Source of the DNA: Carnegiea gigantea
Taxonomy: Eukaryota > Streptophyta > Magnoliopsida > Caryophyllales > Cactaceae
Direction of reading: 5' to 3'
NCBI GenBank assembly: GCA_029747015.1
Contig: JAKOGI010000107.1
Location: 72,001-136,000 of the forward strand
Length of the DNA stretch: 64,000 bases
Positions within the stretch are counted from its first letter, which is position 1; each line of letters starts with the position of its first letter. This document shows, piece by piece, positions 34,962-46,129 of this stretch. Position numbers and translations under genes: made by a program. The notes under the pieces are model-generated. The model was given only the letters and a program-made list of their open reading frames with translations, was not told the DNA's origin and ran no database searches.

Positions 34962-36552
34962 GTTTAGGGATTGTGAGCTAAGGCGGGTTGAACCCCAATA
35001 CAGGTTTCTATGCCAACAAGCCTGCAAGTCAGGTTGAGCTTAGAAAACAATTCAACCGTCTCATTTCCATAATTTATGGGGAAGAAGTATTCATCAATTA
35101 CCAGTTCTTTACTTAATGAGAATCACAGACAAGATTACAGGATATAAATATAACATAATACCAATACATTGACACGTGATTTTTTAGAAAAATAGGATAT
35201 ATGATTGATAAAAAGAATTGCTTATGTGTTTATAATCAGCTCTTTGTTTAACAGCTCTTGTTTTTGGCTGTGTAGAGTGTCACGTTTGGACGAAGACAAC
35301 AACAAATTGCTCATATAGAGAGTGCACTTCACGGTTACCAATAATAAGAATTGTAATTTCTGTTTTTTGGGTGCTGAATTCAGTTTTTTCTTTTCGGTGC
35401 TGAATTATATTCAATTTCTTTTTGCCATCTATGCATTGAAATGTGGAGAGTTCCTGAGCATTTCAATATCTGACAAAGGTACACCATGGATAAATGAAGT
35501 TATGGAGAGTTTCATGCTTTTTAGCTTCTCTATTCCTCAATTAGGGTCTACTCGTTTCACCAATCCATAAATTTAAAGTGCTCCCAAACACTAACCACTA
35601 TTTTAAAACTTCAGTAACTACTTCCAAACGCTGATAACTACCACAAAACACTGCTAAACTACTCCAAATGCTGTTATACACTAGCTACTTTTCTAAACAC
35701 TGCTAATCGTTTGTAAAATACAAGTGGATTTCTTAATGACGACCAAATTAATTTTACGGGCATTAACAATAAATTCACAAAGGCCTATTAACATTTATGT
35801 TGTTCAGATGGGATGAAAGTTATTTCATTGTCAACTTAACAATTTAATCCCAACCTAAATGGATACTCAGTTCAATATATTTTCTATACAAGGTGAAATT
35901 GGTATTTAGAATACCTGAACTTCGCTAACCACTTCTACATTCTACTTTTAACTATTGATGATCCTCTAGAAATGGAGCTTCAACTACATGAGAAAAGTAA
36001 GAGATGTAAACTTTTCAAAAGGATAAGAAGAGTCCAATGAGAATTCTAAATCAAACCATGATTTGCCTATTCCAATTGAAATTGTGAAAGAAGCTTTAGA
36101 TTTAGGGAAAAGACTTGGTATTTCTGTTATTGGAGATGAGACCCCGACAATTAGAAGAATTATAAGAAGCCTAAGGAAAGAGTTAGAAAATAAATGACAA
36201 ACAGAAGATTTATTTTCTTAGGCTACCTCTGGTGGCTGTTTTAGTTGATGTCTGCATTTAAAACTAGCGGCTTGTATATGCGTACTTGTTTGCGAATTGC
36301 AGTCTTTAGGATGTAGTGGCTTTAGGTTGTAGTAGTTGTTTTTCTTATAAATTGTGTAGTGGCTGTAATGTCGTGTTTTATTATTGTAAGAGTTATGCCA
36401 AACTAAGAAATCAAAAAAAAAAAGGGCTATACAGTCTAGTGCATTTCAGAATAGTTGCCTGTAGGCATGTTGGCGTAAACTGGAAAAGGGCCAAGTATGA
36501 ACAAAGTTGGAAGTAGAAGCCAAAAAATCCAAATAGAATCTACAGGCTAATG
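34962..36552. other. Non-coding DNA, no gene recognised
   Basis: No convincing host gene. One possible LINE remnant is listed separately at 35990-36423. Confidence 0.5.
35990..36423 (+). mobile_element. Possible 5'-truncated LINE-like remnant with poly(A)
   Basis: A short frame reads EALDLGKRLGISVIGDETPT to a stop near 36198, then an about 200-bp T/G-rich segment, then a poly(A) run at 36413-36423. The poly(A) end suggests a retroposed sequence. No target duplication was found and the protein family is uncertain. Confidence 0.25.
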
Positions 36553-36557
36553 CTGCA

Positions 36558-37751
36558 TGATGCATATTCCCATATGCATCATTTTTATTTAAGGTCAACT
36601 TACAAGAAGAGAGGTGTCAAACAAGAGCGTGCATGGGAACTCTCATATTTTCTCTTATTATGTGAGTTCAAGGACTTTAGACACCATGAAGAAGTCAAGC
36701 AAGTGGCGAAAATCTGGATAAGACTCATATTCCTTCCGGAGGAATTGGTGCCCGATTCATCCTGTCGGAAGGTAATTTTTTTTGTGCTCATTTTTGGACT
36801 AGCTCAAGTGGACCCACAACTTGAGGGGCCACATGGTTTTGAAGCTTAAGATGTCAAATTTAAAATAAACCCAATTTTATTTAATTTGGACGTCATTTGA
36901 TTGGGCAAAGTAGCACTCAAAGGGAAGTTGTCCTGCTCCAGTCCAGTTCTGATATAGGTGTAATGTTTGGACCATAATTTTTGATCTACTTATCCAAATT
37001 GAGAAAATGAGCCCATTCGGGAAACTAGATTTCCAGGGATTTTCAACAAGCCCAGAATCACCTGATTTGGACGTGTGTGCTGAGAGTTATGCTCATTTGA
37101 AATGAAGGCTGCTGCAAGGATTAAATACTGGCCAAATGAAGAGACTTTGGTTACATGACATCATGTGGATGACATCATGCACGACTTGGAGTGTTCTAGA
37201 TGGATGTTTTCAGCTGATTGGAAGCCTAGAATATTCTTTGTAACCTCTCCCACCCCTTTATGTTGAGTCTTTCTCATTTTCCAAGCCTTTTCAATTTTCT
37301 AGTTTTAATTGCTAGGAGTTTTTAAGTCTTTTGGTTATCTTTGTTTAGCCTATAAATAGGTGGGTTATGTAGTTTCATTTGAATTCAGAGTTGTAAGCTT
37401 TTCCAAGAGTAGTACAAATACCTTGAGAGTGATTCTCATTTGTGTCCAAAAAAAATCCCTAGTTCTATATCTTGAATTTTGGCAAGTTCAAGTGGTGTTC
37501 TAGGTTCTCTTTTCTTTTCCAATTGGAGTGATTCCTTGGTGAAGACGAGAGAATTTGCCCAAGATCAAGTCCTTGAGTGGCTCCGCGAAGGATTATCTCA
37601 AGTGCAAGGTCTTGTTTATCCTTTGTTCTTTTTTGTTATTATTCATCGATCCATCTCAATCTATCTTCCATATTCACTTTTCTTTGGTTTGATTCTTGTT
37701 TGGAATTTGTTTGAGTTTGATTTGGTTCACTTACCACCCACATATACATCA
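36558..37751 (+). repeat. 5' LTR of the gag-protease Ty3 element
   Basis: Starts TGATGCATATTCCC and ends CATATACATCA. It contains TATAAATAGG at 37351-37360. Confidence 0.94.
37351..37360 (+). promoter_or_regulatory. TATA box of the LTR promoter
   Basis: TATAAATAGG, a strong TATA match about 400 bp before the LTR end. The same sequence is at 40513-40522 in the 3' LTR. Confidence 0.65.
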
Positions 37752-37753
37752 AT

Positions 37754-37765
37754 TGGTATCAGAGC
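37754..37765 (+). other. Primer-binding site, initiator tRNA-Met type
   Basis: TGGTATCAGAGC, the standard complement of the 3' end of plant initiator tRNA-Met, two bases after the LTR. Confidence 0.93.
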
Positions 37766-37841
37766 CAAGGCTTTTAAGTGACCCACATCATACCCAAATA
37801 CATCCCAAAAAAAAAAGCCAAAATATAATCTCAAAGTTGAA

Positions 37842-37902
37842 GCGGAGCACGGCCACCCCGTGCCTCACTGCACCCCCGTGCCACCTTCCCCAGCAGCATT
37901 TT
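37842..37902 (+). promoter_or_regulatory. GC-rich GCACGG/CCGTGC segment in the leader
   Basis: GGAGCACGGCCACCCCGTGC followed by CACCCCCGTGCCACC, between the primer-binding site and the gag ATG. It resembles the palindromic module of the other LTR families, but here it lies in the leader rather than the LTR. Confidence 0.4.
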
Positions 37903-37923
37903 CTTTCCCCAAAGCACTTCAAC

Positions 37924-40011
37924 ATGTCTACTAAGTCTACAAGAAGTGATCAAGCAAGAGTAGAGGAGTTGGAAGCCCAAGTTACATATCTCCGGACTCA
38001 ACTGGGCCAACTCTTAGAAGAGAAAAGAAGGTGGGTTCATAGCCCCACACCCTCTCACCCTCATGAATCGATGGTCGAATCTGAAGAGGAAGTCCTTCAC
38101 TCCCGTGCCAATTCTAGTGACGAAGAAGCCCCAAGGAGACGAAGGCAAGGAAGCAATATTGGTGGTGTCCGAATTGACATTCCCGAATTTGAAGGCCAAC
38201 TTGACCCGGACTTATTTCTCGATTGGTTGCACACCATTGAGAGGATCTTTGAATATGAGGACATCCCGGAGGACAAGAAGGTAAAACTCGTAGCCCTTAA
38301 ACTCCGCAAATATGCTTCAATCTGGTGGGCTAACCTTGGAGCGAAAAGAGCAAGAAATGGGAAAGGGAAAATTAGAACGTGGGCCAAAATGAAAAAAAAA
38401 CTTAAGGCCAAGTTTCTTCCCTCACACTATGTGCAAGATAATTATCTGAAACTCCACCGCCTCAAGCAAGGATCAAAAAGTGTGGAAGAATACACTCGGG
38501 AGTTTGAACAACTCCTCCTCAAGTGTGATTTGAAAGAAGATGATGTACAAACATTGGTAAGATATTTGAGTGGTCTTGATGAATCAATTGCTCATGTAAT
38601 TGAGTTGCAACCCTATTCATCCCTAGATGACTTGAGTTCTCTAGCCTATAAGGTAGAGCAACAAAAGAAGACTAAGGAAAAGAGCATCTTTTCCAAGACT
38701 CCTTCCTGTCCTTTTTCTCAAGAACCACCTTACTTTCCCCCACAAATTCAAACCCCCTCACCCGCCAAAAGTGTCCCTCCCATCACCCCTCCACCTCCCA
38801 CAAAAGTGCCCTCACGGCCAAAAGACCAAGTTCGGTGTTTCCGTTGTCAAGGTATGGGACATTTTGCATCTGATTGTCCTAACAAGAGGATTGTTTCCCT
38901 GGCTGAGTACCAAGCTTCTTTTGAGGAGCATGAACATGAAGAAGAGGATAGTTTGGAAGAAAAAGAAGAAGAGGTTATCATAGGCCCCGATGAAGGTGAG
39001 TTGCTTGTCATTAGGCGAGCATTGAGTGGATTTACTACTCAAGAAGGCTTGGAGCAAAGAGAGGCGATTTTCCACACAAGGTGCACTATTCAAGGGAAAG
39101 TTTGTACCCTCATCATCGATGGAGGTAGTTGTACAAATGTTGCATCCAAAACCATGGTGGACAAGCTCAAACTTGAGACTACACCCCATCCTAAGCCTTA
39201 TAGCATCCAATGGCTAAATCAAGGCAAAGGTATATACATTTCTCATCAATGCCTCATTTCTCTTTCTATTGGAGACCACTATAAGGATGAGATATTGTGT
39301 GACATTCTTCCTATGGATGCAAGCCATATATTGTTGGGTAGACCATGGATGTTTGATCGCCATGTAATTCATCATGGGCGCCTCAACACCTACTCCTTTA
39401 TTAAGGATGAGAAGAAAATCACCTTGACCCCTATTCCATCGTGCCAAAGCCCCAAGCCACAAAAGGACCGACAAGCCTTAACCCTCATTCATCCTTCCCA
39501 AACCCTTGCCCCCAAAGAAGATTTCTCACTTCCGCTTCTTCTCCACACCAGGTATGACCCGTTTTATCATCCTCCCCTCACCCTCTTCTATATCTCTCTA
39601 GAGGTGATGCCCTGTGACCTCCTTCCCCAAAAGCTCCCATATTGTGAGCGTGACCCCTTTCTTGAGAGGCTTGCTAACCCTTTGAGTTTGAGGACAAACT
39701 CAAAACCACCCGGGGAGTATGATGCATATTCCCATATGCATCATTTTTATTTAAGGTCAACTTCCAAGAAGAAAAGTGTCAAACAAGAGCGTGCATGGGA
39801 ACTCTCATATTTTCTCTTATTATGTGAGTTCAAGGACTTTAGACACCATGAAGAAGTCAAGCAAGTGGCGAAAATCTGGATAAGACTCATATTCCTTCCG
39901 GAAGAATTGGTGCCCGATTCATCCCGTCGGAAGGTAATTTTTTTGGTGCTCATTTTTGGACTAGCTCAAGTCGATCCACAACCTGAGGGGCCACATGGTT
40001 TTGAAGACTAA
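37924..40011 (+). CDS. gag-protease polyprotein, 695 residues
   Basis: A single open frame from the ATG at 37924. Residues about 5-35 look like a coiled coil (ARVEELEAQVTYLRTQLGQL), followed by an acidic/basic linker. The retrotrans_gag domain is at about residues 80-240 (PEFEGQLDPDLFLDWLHTIE, IWWANLGAKRARN, SVEEYTREFEQLLLKC). A CCHC zinc knuckle CFRCQGMGHFASDC (about 304-317) and a retropepsin-like domain follow, with LIIDGGSCTNVASKTMVDKL around the active-site Asp and HILLGRPWMFD further on. The frame then runs through a short tail and about 290 bp into the 3' LTR. There is no RT, RNase H or integrase. An earlier ATG in the LTR exists, but the one after the primer-binding site and leader is the natural gag start. 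Trans mobilisation by a related full element is inferred. Confidence 0.88.
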   Translation: MSTKSTRSDQARVEELEAQVTYLRTQLGQLLEEKRRWVHSPTPSHPHESMVESEEEVLHSRANSSDEEAPRRRRQGSNIGGVRIDIPEFEGQLDPDLFLDWLHTIERIFEYEDIPEDKKVKLVALKLRKYASIWWANLGAKRARNGKGKIRTWAKMKKKLKAKFLPSHYVQDNYLKLHRLKQGSKSVEEYTREFEQLLLKCDLKEDDVQTLVRYLSGLDESIAHVIELQPYSSLDDLSSLAYKVEQQKKTKEKSIFSKTPSCPFSQEPPYFPPQIQTPSPAKSVPPITPPPPTKVPSRPKDQVRCFRCQGMGHFASDCPNKRIVSLAEYQASFEEHEHEEEDSLEEKEEEVIIGPDEGELLVIRRALSGFTTQEGLEQREAIFHTRCTIQGKVCTLIIDGGSCTNVASKTMVDKLKLETTPHPKPYSIQWLNQGKGIYISHQCLISLSIGDHYKDEILCDILPMDASHILLGRPWMFDRHVIHHGRLNTYSFIKDEKKITLTPIPSCQSPKPQKDRQALTLIHPSQTLAPKEDFSLPLLLHTRYDPFYHPPLTLFYISLEVMPCDLLPQKLPYCERDPFLERLANPLSLRTNSKPPGEYDAYSHMHHFYLRSTSKKKSVKQERAWELSYFLLLCEFKDFRHHEEVKQVAKIWIRLIFLPEELVPDSSRRKVIFLVLIFGLAQVDPQPEGPHGFED
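39712..39719 (+). other. Polypurine tract of the gag-protease Ty3 element
   Basis: GGGGAGTA directly before the 3' LTR. Confidence 0.7.
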
Positions 40012-40914
40012 GATGTCAGCTTTAAAATAAGCCTAATTTTATTTAATTTGGACGTCATTTGATTGGGCAAAATAGCACTCAAAGGGAAGTTGTCCTGCTC
40101 CAGTTCAGTTCTGATATAGGTGTAATGGTCTAACCATAACTTTTGATCTACTTATCCAAATTGAGCAAATGAGCCCATTCTGGAAACTAGATTTCCAGGG
40201 CTTTCCAACAAGCCCCGAATCACCTGATTTGGACATGTGTTCTGAGAGTTATGCTCAGTTGAAGTGGAGGCTGCTGCAAGGATTAAATGCTGGTCAAATG
40301 AAGAGACTTTGGTTACATGACATCATGTGGATGACATCATGCACGACTTGGAGTGTTCTAGATGGATGTCTTCAGCTGATTGGAAGCCTAGAATATTCTT
40401 TGTAACCTCCCCCACCCCTTTATGTTGAGTCTTTTCCATTTTCCAAGCCTTTTCAATTTTCTAGTTTTAATTGCTAGGAGTTTTTAAGTCTTTTGGTTAT
40501 CTTTGTTTAGCCTATAAATAGGTGGGTTATGTAGTTGCATTTGAATTCAGAGTTGTAAGCTTTTCCAAGAGTAGTACAAACACCTTGAGAGTGATTCTCA
40601 TTTGTGTCCAAAAAAAAATCCCTAGTTCTATATCTTGAATTTTGGCAAGTTCAAGTGGTGTTCTAGGTTCTCTTTTCTTTTCCAATTGGAGTGATTCCTT
40701 GGTGAAGACGAGAGGATTTGCCCAAGATCAAGTCCTTGAATGGCTCCGCGAAGGATTATCTCAAGTGCAAGGTCTTATTTATCCTTTGTTCTTTTTTGTT
40801 ATTATTCATCGATCCATCTCAATCTATCTTCCATATTCACTTTTCTTTGGTTTGATTCTTGTTTGGAATTTGTTTGAGTTTAATTTAGTTCACTTACCAC
40901 CCACATATACATCA
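39720..40914 (+). repeat. 3' LTR of the gag-protease Ty3 element
   Basis: Matches 36558-37751 with few substitutions. The gag-protease frame terminates inside it at 40011. Confidence 0.94.
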
Positions 40915-40919
40915 CTGCA

Positions 40920-41005
40920 ATTAAGCCCTTGTGGACAGTGGGCCCCCACGAGGCCCGTATTGTCGCGGGTGAAAGATGGGAGACATATTTATGAGTAGCT
41001 TAACT
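40920..41005. other. Short non-coding spacer
   Basis: GC-richer spacer (GTGGGCCCCCACGAGG near 40939) between the Ty3 element and a foldback structure. No gene. Confidence 0.4.
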
Positions 41006-41763
41006 GGCTTTTTTTTGAGTCTGGGCTCCAAGCCAGAATGCATCTTATTGGGCTTCAAATATCTCACAATTAGCTGAGAGTGTTAATCCAAACTTAATTT
41101 AGGTATAACTGATCTATCAGCGATGTGTTATATAATTTATTGATGGATTGCATAATGTATCCTCATTCTTGAGTTTAGTCCTTTCCACATAGGTCCTATT
41201 TGATAAACAGTTATTAGCTGTCAGCGGTTTGAGTTAGCTGTTTGTATTACCCATTTGAATTAGCTTTTTGTTTAAAGACTATTTGGTAAAATTAGCTATT
41301 TTTGATAAGATTGTAAAAGAAAAAGTGAATTCTTTAAATAGCTTTTCTAAAAAGCTCATAGAATTAGCTTTTTAGATTCAAAAAGTTCTTCTAAAAAGCT
41401 TTTTGGAAGTGCTTTTTAAATAATTAGCTTTTTGTCTCACAACTTCATCAAAAACAGCCAATTTTACAAAAATATTTTTCAACAAAATGTTAATTCAAAT
41501 AGCTAATGCAAATAGTTAACTCAAACAGCTGATAGCTAACAACTGTTTGCTAAATAGAGCCTATGTATACAAGGTGGAAAAGACTAAACTCAAGAATGAG
41601 GATACATTATGCAATCCATCAATAAATTATATAACACATAGCTGATAGACAAGTTGTGCCCAAATTAAGTTTGGATTTAACACTCTCCGCCAAATACTAA
41701 TTGTGAGATATTTGAAGCCCAATAAGATGCATTCTGGCTTGGAGCTAAATTCAAAAAAAAGCC
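41006..41763. mobile_element. Foldback element with hAT-MITE-like centre
   Basis: Outer arms are inverted copies: GGCTTTTTTTTGAGTCTGGG (41006) against the complement ending AATTCAAAAAAAAGCC (41763), and landmarks GCCAGAATGCATCTTATTGG (about 41052) against CCAATAAGATGCATTCTGGC (about 41719). The centre (about 41191-41566) is itself bounded by inverted GGTCCTATTTGATAAACAG and its near-complement CTGTTTGCTAAATAGAGCC with AGCTAAT units. The sequences flanking the centre continue the inversion rather than forming a direct duplication. The whole is therefore one about 760-bp foldback, not a simple MITE insertion. Confidence 0.75.
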
Positions 41764-42505
41764 ATTTCTTCTAAAAAGCTTTTCAGCGAATGTCAAAATT
41801 AGATTTTTTATTTGGTCAAATAGCTAATTTTGGTAAAAAATTCTTTTTGATCAAAAAGTTCTTCAAAAAGTTGTTTGCCAAATACCTCCATAATGGCTAT
41901 TCATAAGGGATAACAATGCCGAATTATATAAATCACTGAAAAAAAAAAAAACTAAGACGGGAATTGGGGGTTCTTTTTTGCTCCACCTATCTAATTCTAA
42001 AGAAGAATGGGGGTGAAGATAACTAAATTGTTGTATAGCGTTGAGTTCATGCGTCCATCAACAGTATCAGCTAGATAGAGATTTTAATAATAACATTTCT
42101 AGTAATATTAGAATCCTTTTGTTGTAATAGTGTAGGCACTAAAATTTCATTCGTGCCGTACCAAAATGAAATCAAATTAATTAACTGGGTCATCTCTTTT
42201 AATTAATTTAATCAGGCTTAAAAGACTCAAAAATCAAGCCCGAAAGACTTTCAAGACAAGTCCAAAACGAAGCCCAAATGGCTTCCAAGTCGAGGCTCAG
42301 TCAAATCTCAAGTCAAAACCCAAATTGAGACTTAAGACGACCAACAAGTCAAGTCATGACCAGAAGCCCGAACGATGCCCAAGTCAATGCGCGGTTTGAA
42401 TGAATTTCAAGCCTAAATGAATAAGATAGGAATATGGACACAAGATTGAATTTTTTTTGGCATTGATTTAAAAGTGTGAGTACAATCCCTATGAATACAC
42501 ACACA
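41764..42505. other. Non-coding DNA before the assembly gap
   Basis: The first 120 bp still have AGCTAATTTTGG-type units related to the foldback. The rest (42130-42400) has many AAGTC/AAGCCC words and no gene. Confidence 0.45.
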
Positions 42506-42605
42506 NNNNNNNNNNNNNNNNNNNNNNNNNNNNNNNNNNNNNNNNNNNNNNNNNNNNNNNNNNNNNNNNNNNNNNNNNNNNNNNNNNNNNNNNNNNNNNN
42601 NNNNN
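42506..42605. other. Assembly gap of 100 N
   Basis: Exactly 100 N, usually a placeholder of unknown length. It is flanked by (CA)n on the left and (TA)n on the right, so a long microsatellite probably broke the assembly. Confidence 0.99.
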
Positions 42606-42646
<41 letters not shown>

Positions 42647-42681
42647 CACACACACGCGCACACACACACATACATACATGC

Positions 42682-42712
<31 letters not shown>
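42606..42712. repeat. (TA)n/(CA)n/(TG)n compound microsatellite
   Basis: TA repeats, then CA with CGCG interruptions, then CATA, then TG repeats. It adjoins the gap and the 3' side of the LINE. Confidence 0.96.
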
Positions 42713-42713
<1 letters not shown>

Positions 42714-42715
42714 CT

Positions 42716-44298
42716 TTTGATGGAGTATTCTCTATCTTTGGTCTCATCCCAATGTCGTTTCTTGTTTGTGCTGCTGCCCTTTTTGAGCACTTCCTTCAGT
42801 TTGCAGATTTTCTTCCAATGCCAGCATGCATACTATTTGGGATTGTATTGCTGCCAAGTATTCCCCTTGAGGTTTTTTTCCTAGATCCATATAACGCACA
42901 TAATGTCCTTCTTTTTGCAATGGCCCATATTAGTTTGGCTATACATACTTTGTTCCATGCCTCAAGATTCCTTAAGCCTGCTCCCCCATATTTTTTTTGT
43001 TTACATGTCTTTTCCCAGGATACGTAAGGTATTTTCTTATATGTATCATCTGCCCCCCATAAGTAATTTCTGCATAATTTCTCCACCTTCTTTATAACCT
43101 CTTAGCATAGAATGAATATGCTAGCCCAGAAGTTATACACCCCCCATCAACGCACTATTAATAAGTGTCACTCTCCCTGCATATGAGGTTGTCTTGGTAG
43201 CCCATGTTTTAATCTTCTTTGTGATCTTCTTCACAAATAATCTGTATTCCATTTTGCTAAGCTTATTTGCAGTGACAGGTACTCCTAGATACCTGAAAGG
43301 CATCTCTCCTCCCTGGTAACTTGTTTTGGCCAGAAGTTGCTGCTTGTACTGCTCCGTACATCCTCCTACCACCATTTGTGATTTTCTATATTTGCCACAA
43401 GGCCTGTGCTTCTTGAGAATCTGTGAAATGCCTCCTGCAGGTGCTGTACTATTTTCATGTCTGCAGTGTTGAAAACTATCAGGTCATCTGCAAACATGAG
43501 GTGCACCATCTTGTTCTTCTTGTATTATCGGTGGAAGTTAAAACCCTGAGCTATAGTTGCTTTATCATACATCTGAGAAAGATACTCTGTTACTAGAACA
43601 AAAAGTAGGTGGAACAGTGAATCCTCTTGTCTAAGTCCTCTTCCTCCTTCAAAATAGCCAAAGTCACTTCCATTCATATGAATTATAAAGTTAGGGGTGG
43701 AGATGCATGTCATGATCCAAATAACAAAACATGTTGGGAACCTTAACTGAGTGAGTAGCTCCTTTACAAAGCCCTAATGAACTGAGTCATATACTTTCCT
43801 CAAGTCTATCTTCATCATACACCTTGCTAAGATGTGCTTCCTAGAGTATCCTCTTGCTAGTTTCCGACATAGCAATACATTGTACAATAGTTCTCTCCCC
43901 TCTACAAAGGCTTCCTGGCATTGGTTGATCAAGCTGGGTAGTACCTTCTTCAATCTTGTACATATCAGTTTTGAGATCTGTTTATATAGTACATTACAGC
44001 ACGAAATAGGTGTAAATTCAACTGCTGTGTTTGCTGCTAGCACTTTTGATATGAGAACCAATGTGGTTGCTTTCCATTATTTAGGCATTCTTCCAGTTGT
44101 GAAGAACTCATGGATTGCTTGATGAACTTTGGGTCCTATGTCTGTCCAACTTGCCTTAAAGAAACTACTATTAAAACCATCTAGTCCCGGGGATTTAACT
44201 GAAGGGATTGAACAAATAGCCTCCTTGATTTCAGCATCTGAAAAAGGCTCAATCAACTGTAGCTGTTGTTCTACATCTAACATGGTATCCCTTTGCAC
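42716..44298 (-). pseudogene. LINE ORF2, reverse transcriptase part
   Basis: RT of an L1-type LINE. Blocks in order: LIEPFSDAEIKEAICSIPSV and KSPGLDGFNSSFFKASW (about 44150-44260), FTPISCCNVLYKQISKLIC (about 43960-44020), RCMMKIDLRKVYDSVH (first Asp, about 43780-43830), GLRQEDSLFHLLFVL (about 43590-43640, family form GLRQGDPLSPxLFVL) and PFRYLGVPVTANKLSKMEYR (about 43250-43310). The C-terminal part at 42720-43086 has VSWEKTCKQKKYGGAGLRNL. The catalytic Asp-Asp block falls in a broken frame near 43480-43500. Frameshifts at about 42790, 43130, 43520 and 43770 inactivate it. Confidence 0.88.
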
Positions 44299-44319
44299 TA
44301 GATCTAGCAAATGGGTCAA

Positions 44320-44640
44320 TCGGATCGGGTACGAGTCGGGTCATCGTTCGGTTCAAATCAATTTCAGGTCAATCATGTTTGGGTCGGGTTCGGGTAAAGT
44401 TCGGGTGAAGTTCGGGTTTGGTCCCTTTCGGGTCAGTCATGTTCGGGTCGGGTTCGGTTTTGGTTCGGGTGGAGTTTGGGTTGGGTATGTTTCGAGTTGT
44501 GCACGGTAGCCTGGTTCGGATCAGGTATGGATCAGGTCTAATTTGGGTCGGGTGCCATTCGGTTCAATGTTCGGGTGAATGTCGGGTCGGGTGTAAATTG
44601 GGCTAGGTATAAATTAATTCGGGTTAATTTCGGGTCAATG
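44320..44640. repeat. Left sub-terminal GGGTCGGG repeats of the hAT element
   Basis: Roughly twenty words of the type TTCGGGTCGGGT or TTCGGGTGAAG in about 320 bp. The mirrored set is at 49440-49790. Confidence 0.85.
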
Positions 44641-45689
44641 TATGTTTTCAATGAGTTCATTTCTAATATTAAATTATATTTAAAAAATAAAATCCGTTTA
44701 ATTAGCTAAGTCCACTTACTCTGTGTTCTTCTTTTAAGTCATACACTCATACTTTAACTTTTACAATTGAAATTTTTTATGGGCTTAGTTATACTTATAC
44801 ATTTACTATGAATGTTAGTAAGTTACAAGTACTCAAGTACAACCCACCCATGACCCTTATCCCTATATCTTATATTCTTAATTTCTTATGCATTTATGCG
44901 ATGATCGATGTGCAATTATCTAAAGAGTTGCGGGCTGTTAAGTGATGTTTCATTGTTTCAAGTATCTCAATTGAGGTCATATTATGACAGAATTGGTGAA
45001 CAAACTTAGCACCAATCATGATTCATGAGCAAATTGTCTCATTTGCAAGGCTCAACGCCAAAATATATATACCTTAAAAAATGACCAATCAAAGAAAGAA
45101 AGTAATAAAAGTTTTATTTTGGCACCGGTGTTGATTCATAACTTGACGTTTGTCAATTGTCATATTTGAGTTGGTAAATAGAAACAGGTTGGTTCAACTC
45201 AGTATTTTTAATAATCGATTCAATGTTCTTTTGATAATACTTTAAGTGATCCTAGATCAAGATTGATTTGTCTTTGTGAGATCAAATGTCAATATGTGTT
45301 AATTATCATTACATTTATGTAATTGTGAATGTTAGTTATCGAAACTCGAGACTTGGAATTCAATTGTCCAAAATTCAAATGAGGCACTTTACTATGAGAT
45401 CATATGCAAACATATATTCTTGAATATGATTATGTAGAATTAAAATTTAAACATGTTATGAAGATAATTTAAGATTGTAGATCAGTAAACAGTAATGCAC
45501 TAATGCAGTATTTTTAAAGGAATAAAGGTAGTCACAGAATGATATTATAACTTTATAATCCTAACGTGCATTAAATTATTAAGTGAATTAAATAGTAAAA
45601 TGATATTGTTAGTTCCTAATAAGTTTAATAATTTATCAATTATGCTTGTCTATTCTTAATTTATATTTTGACCAAATATTATATCTCTT

Positions 45690-45995
45690 ATATTTTTATT
45701 ACATATCTATCAAATTAAAAATTAAAAACTATCAACTATTTTATTTTTTTCTCTTAAATTGTCTTTGATTTCATTTGTAAAATTTCCCTCTTAAGTCTGA
45801 AGTCATTTTTCTTTTTCCCTCCTAAACGCAACTAAATGGTTTTAATATTTTTATCACATATCTAACAAATTAAAAATTAAAAACTATTAAGTATTTTATT
45901 TTTTTCTCTTAAATTTTCTTTGATTTAATTCGTAAAATTTGTCTCTTAAATCTTAAGTCAATTTTATTTTGCCCTCCTAAACTCAAGTAATTGAG
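45690..45995. repeat. Tandem duplication, about 155 bp x 2
   Basis: Blocks starting near 45690 and 45845 share ATTAAAAATTAAAAACTATC/ATTAA, TTTTTTTCTCTTAAATT and GTCTTTGATTT-like words in the same order. It lies within the hAT element. Confidence 0.7.
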
Positions 45996-46129
45996 TTTTA
46001 AAATTTTAAACTCCCCCCCAATGTCTAAAACCTTAAAAAAAAAAAACTAATATTTTATAATTGTAAATTTGCAACCCGCGAGACCGTCTTGTTAAAAAAA
46101 AAAAAAATTCCCAAATCAAAAGAGTAAAG

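Larger units (their letters stand above)
36558..40914 (+). mobile_element. Ty3/gypsy element carrying only gag-protease, young
   Basis: LTRs of 1,194 and 1,195 bp (36558-37751, 39720-40914) with TGATGC...ACATCA ends and few differences between them; target duplication CTGCA at 36553-36557 and 40915-40919. The primer-binding site TGGTATCAGAGC follows the 5' LTR and the polypurine tract GGGGAGTA precedes the 3' LTR. The 1.97-kb interior encodes one long gag-protease frame and nothing for RT, RNase H or integrase. This resembles gag-only terminal-repeat elements that move with enzymes from relatives. The intact frame and similar LTRs suggest recent insertion. Confidence 0.93.

Noticed and set aside
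36550..36849. 99-codon frame in the Ty3 LTR
   Set aside because: The same sequence appears as the tail of the gag-protease frame in the 3' LTR. It is LTR DNA, not a gene.
41191..41566. Simple hAT MITE insertion
   Set aside because: The flanks are inverted, not direct, repeats, so it is better treated as the centre of a foldback.
42349..43027. Frames with long runs of X
   Set aside because: They read through the 100-N gap and the flanking dinucleotide repeats. Only the LINE part downstream is real.
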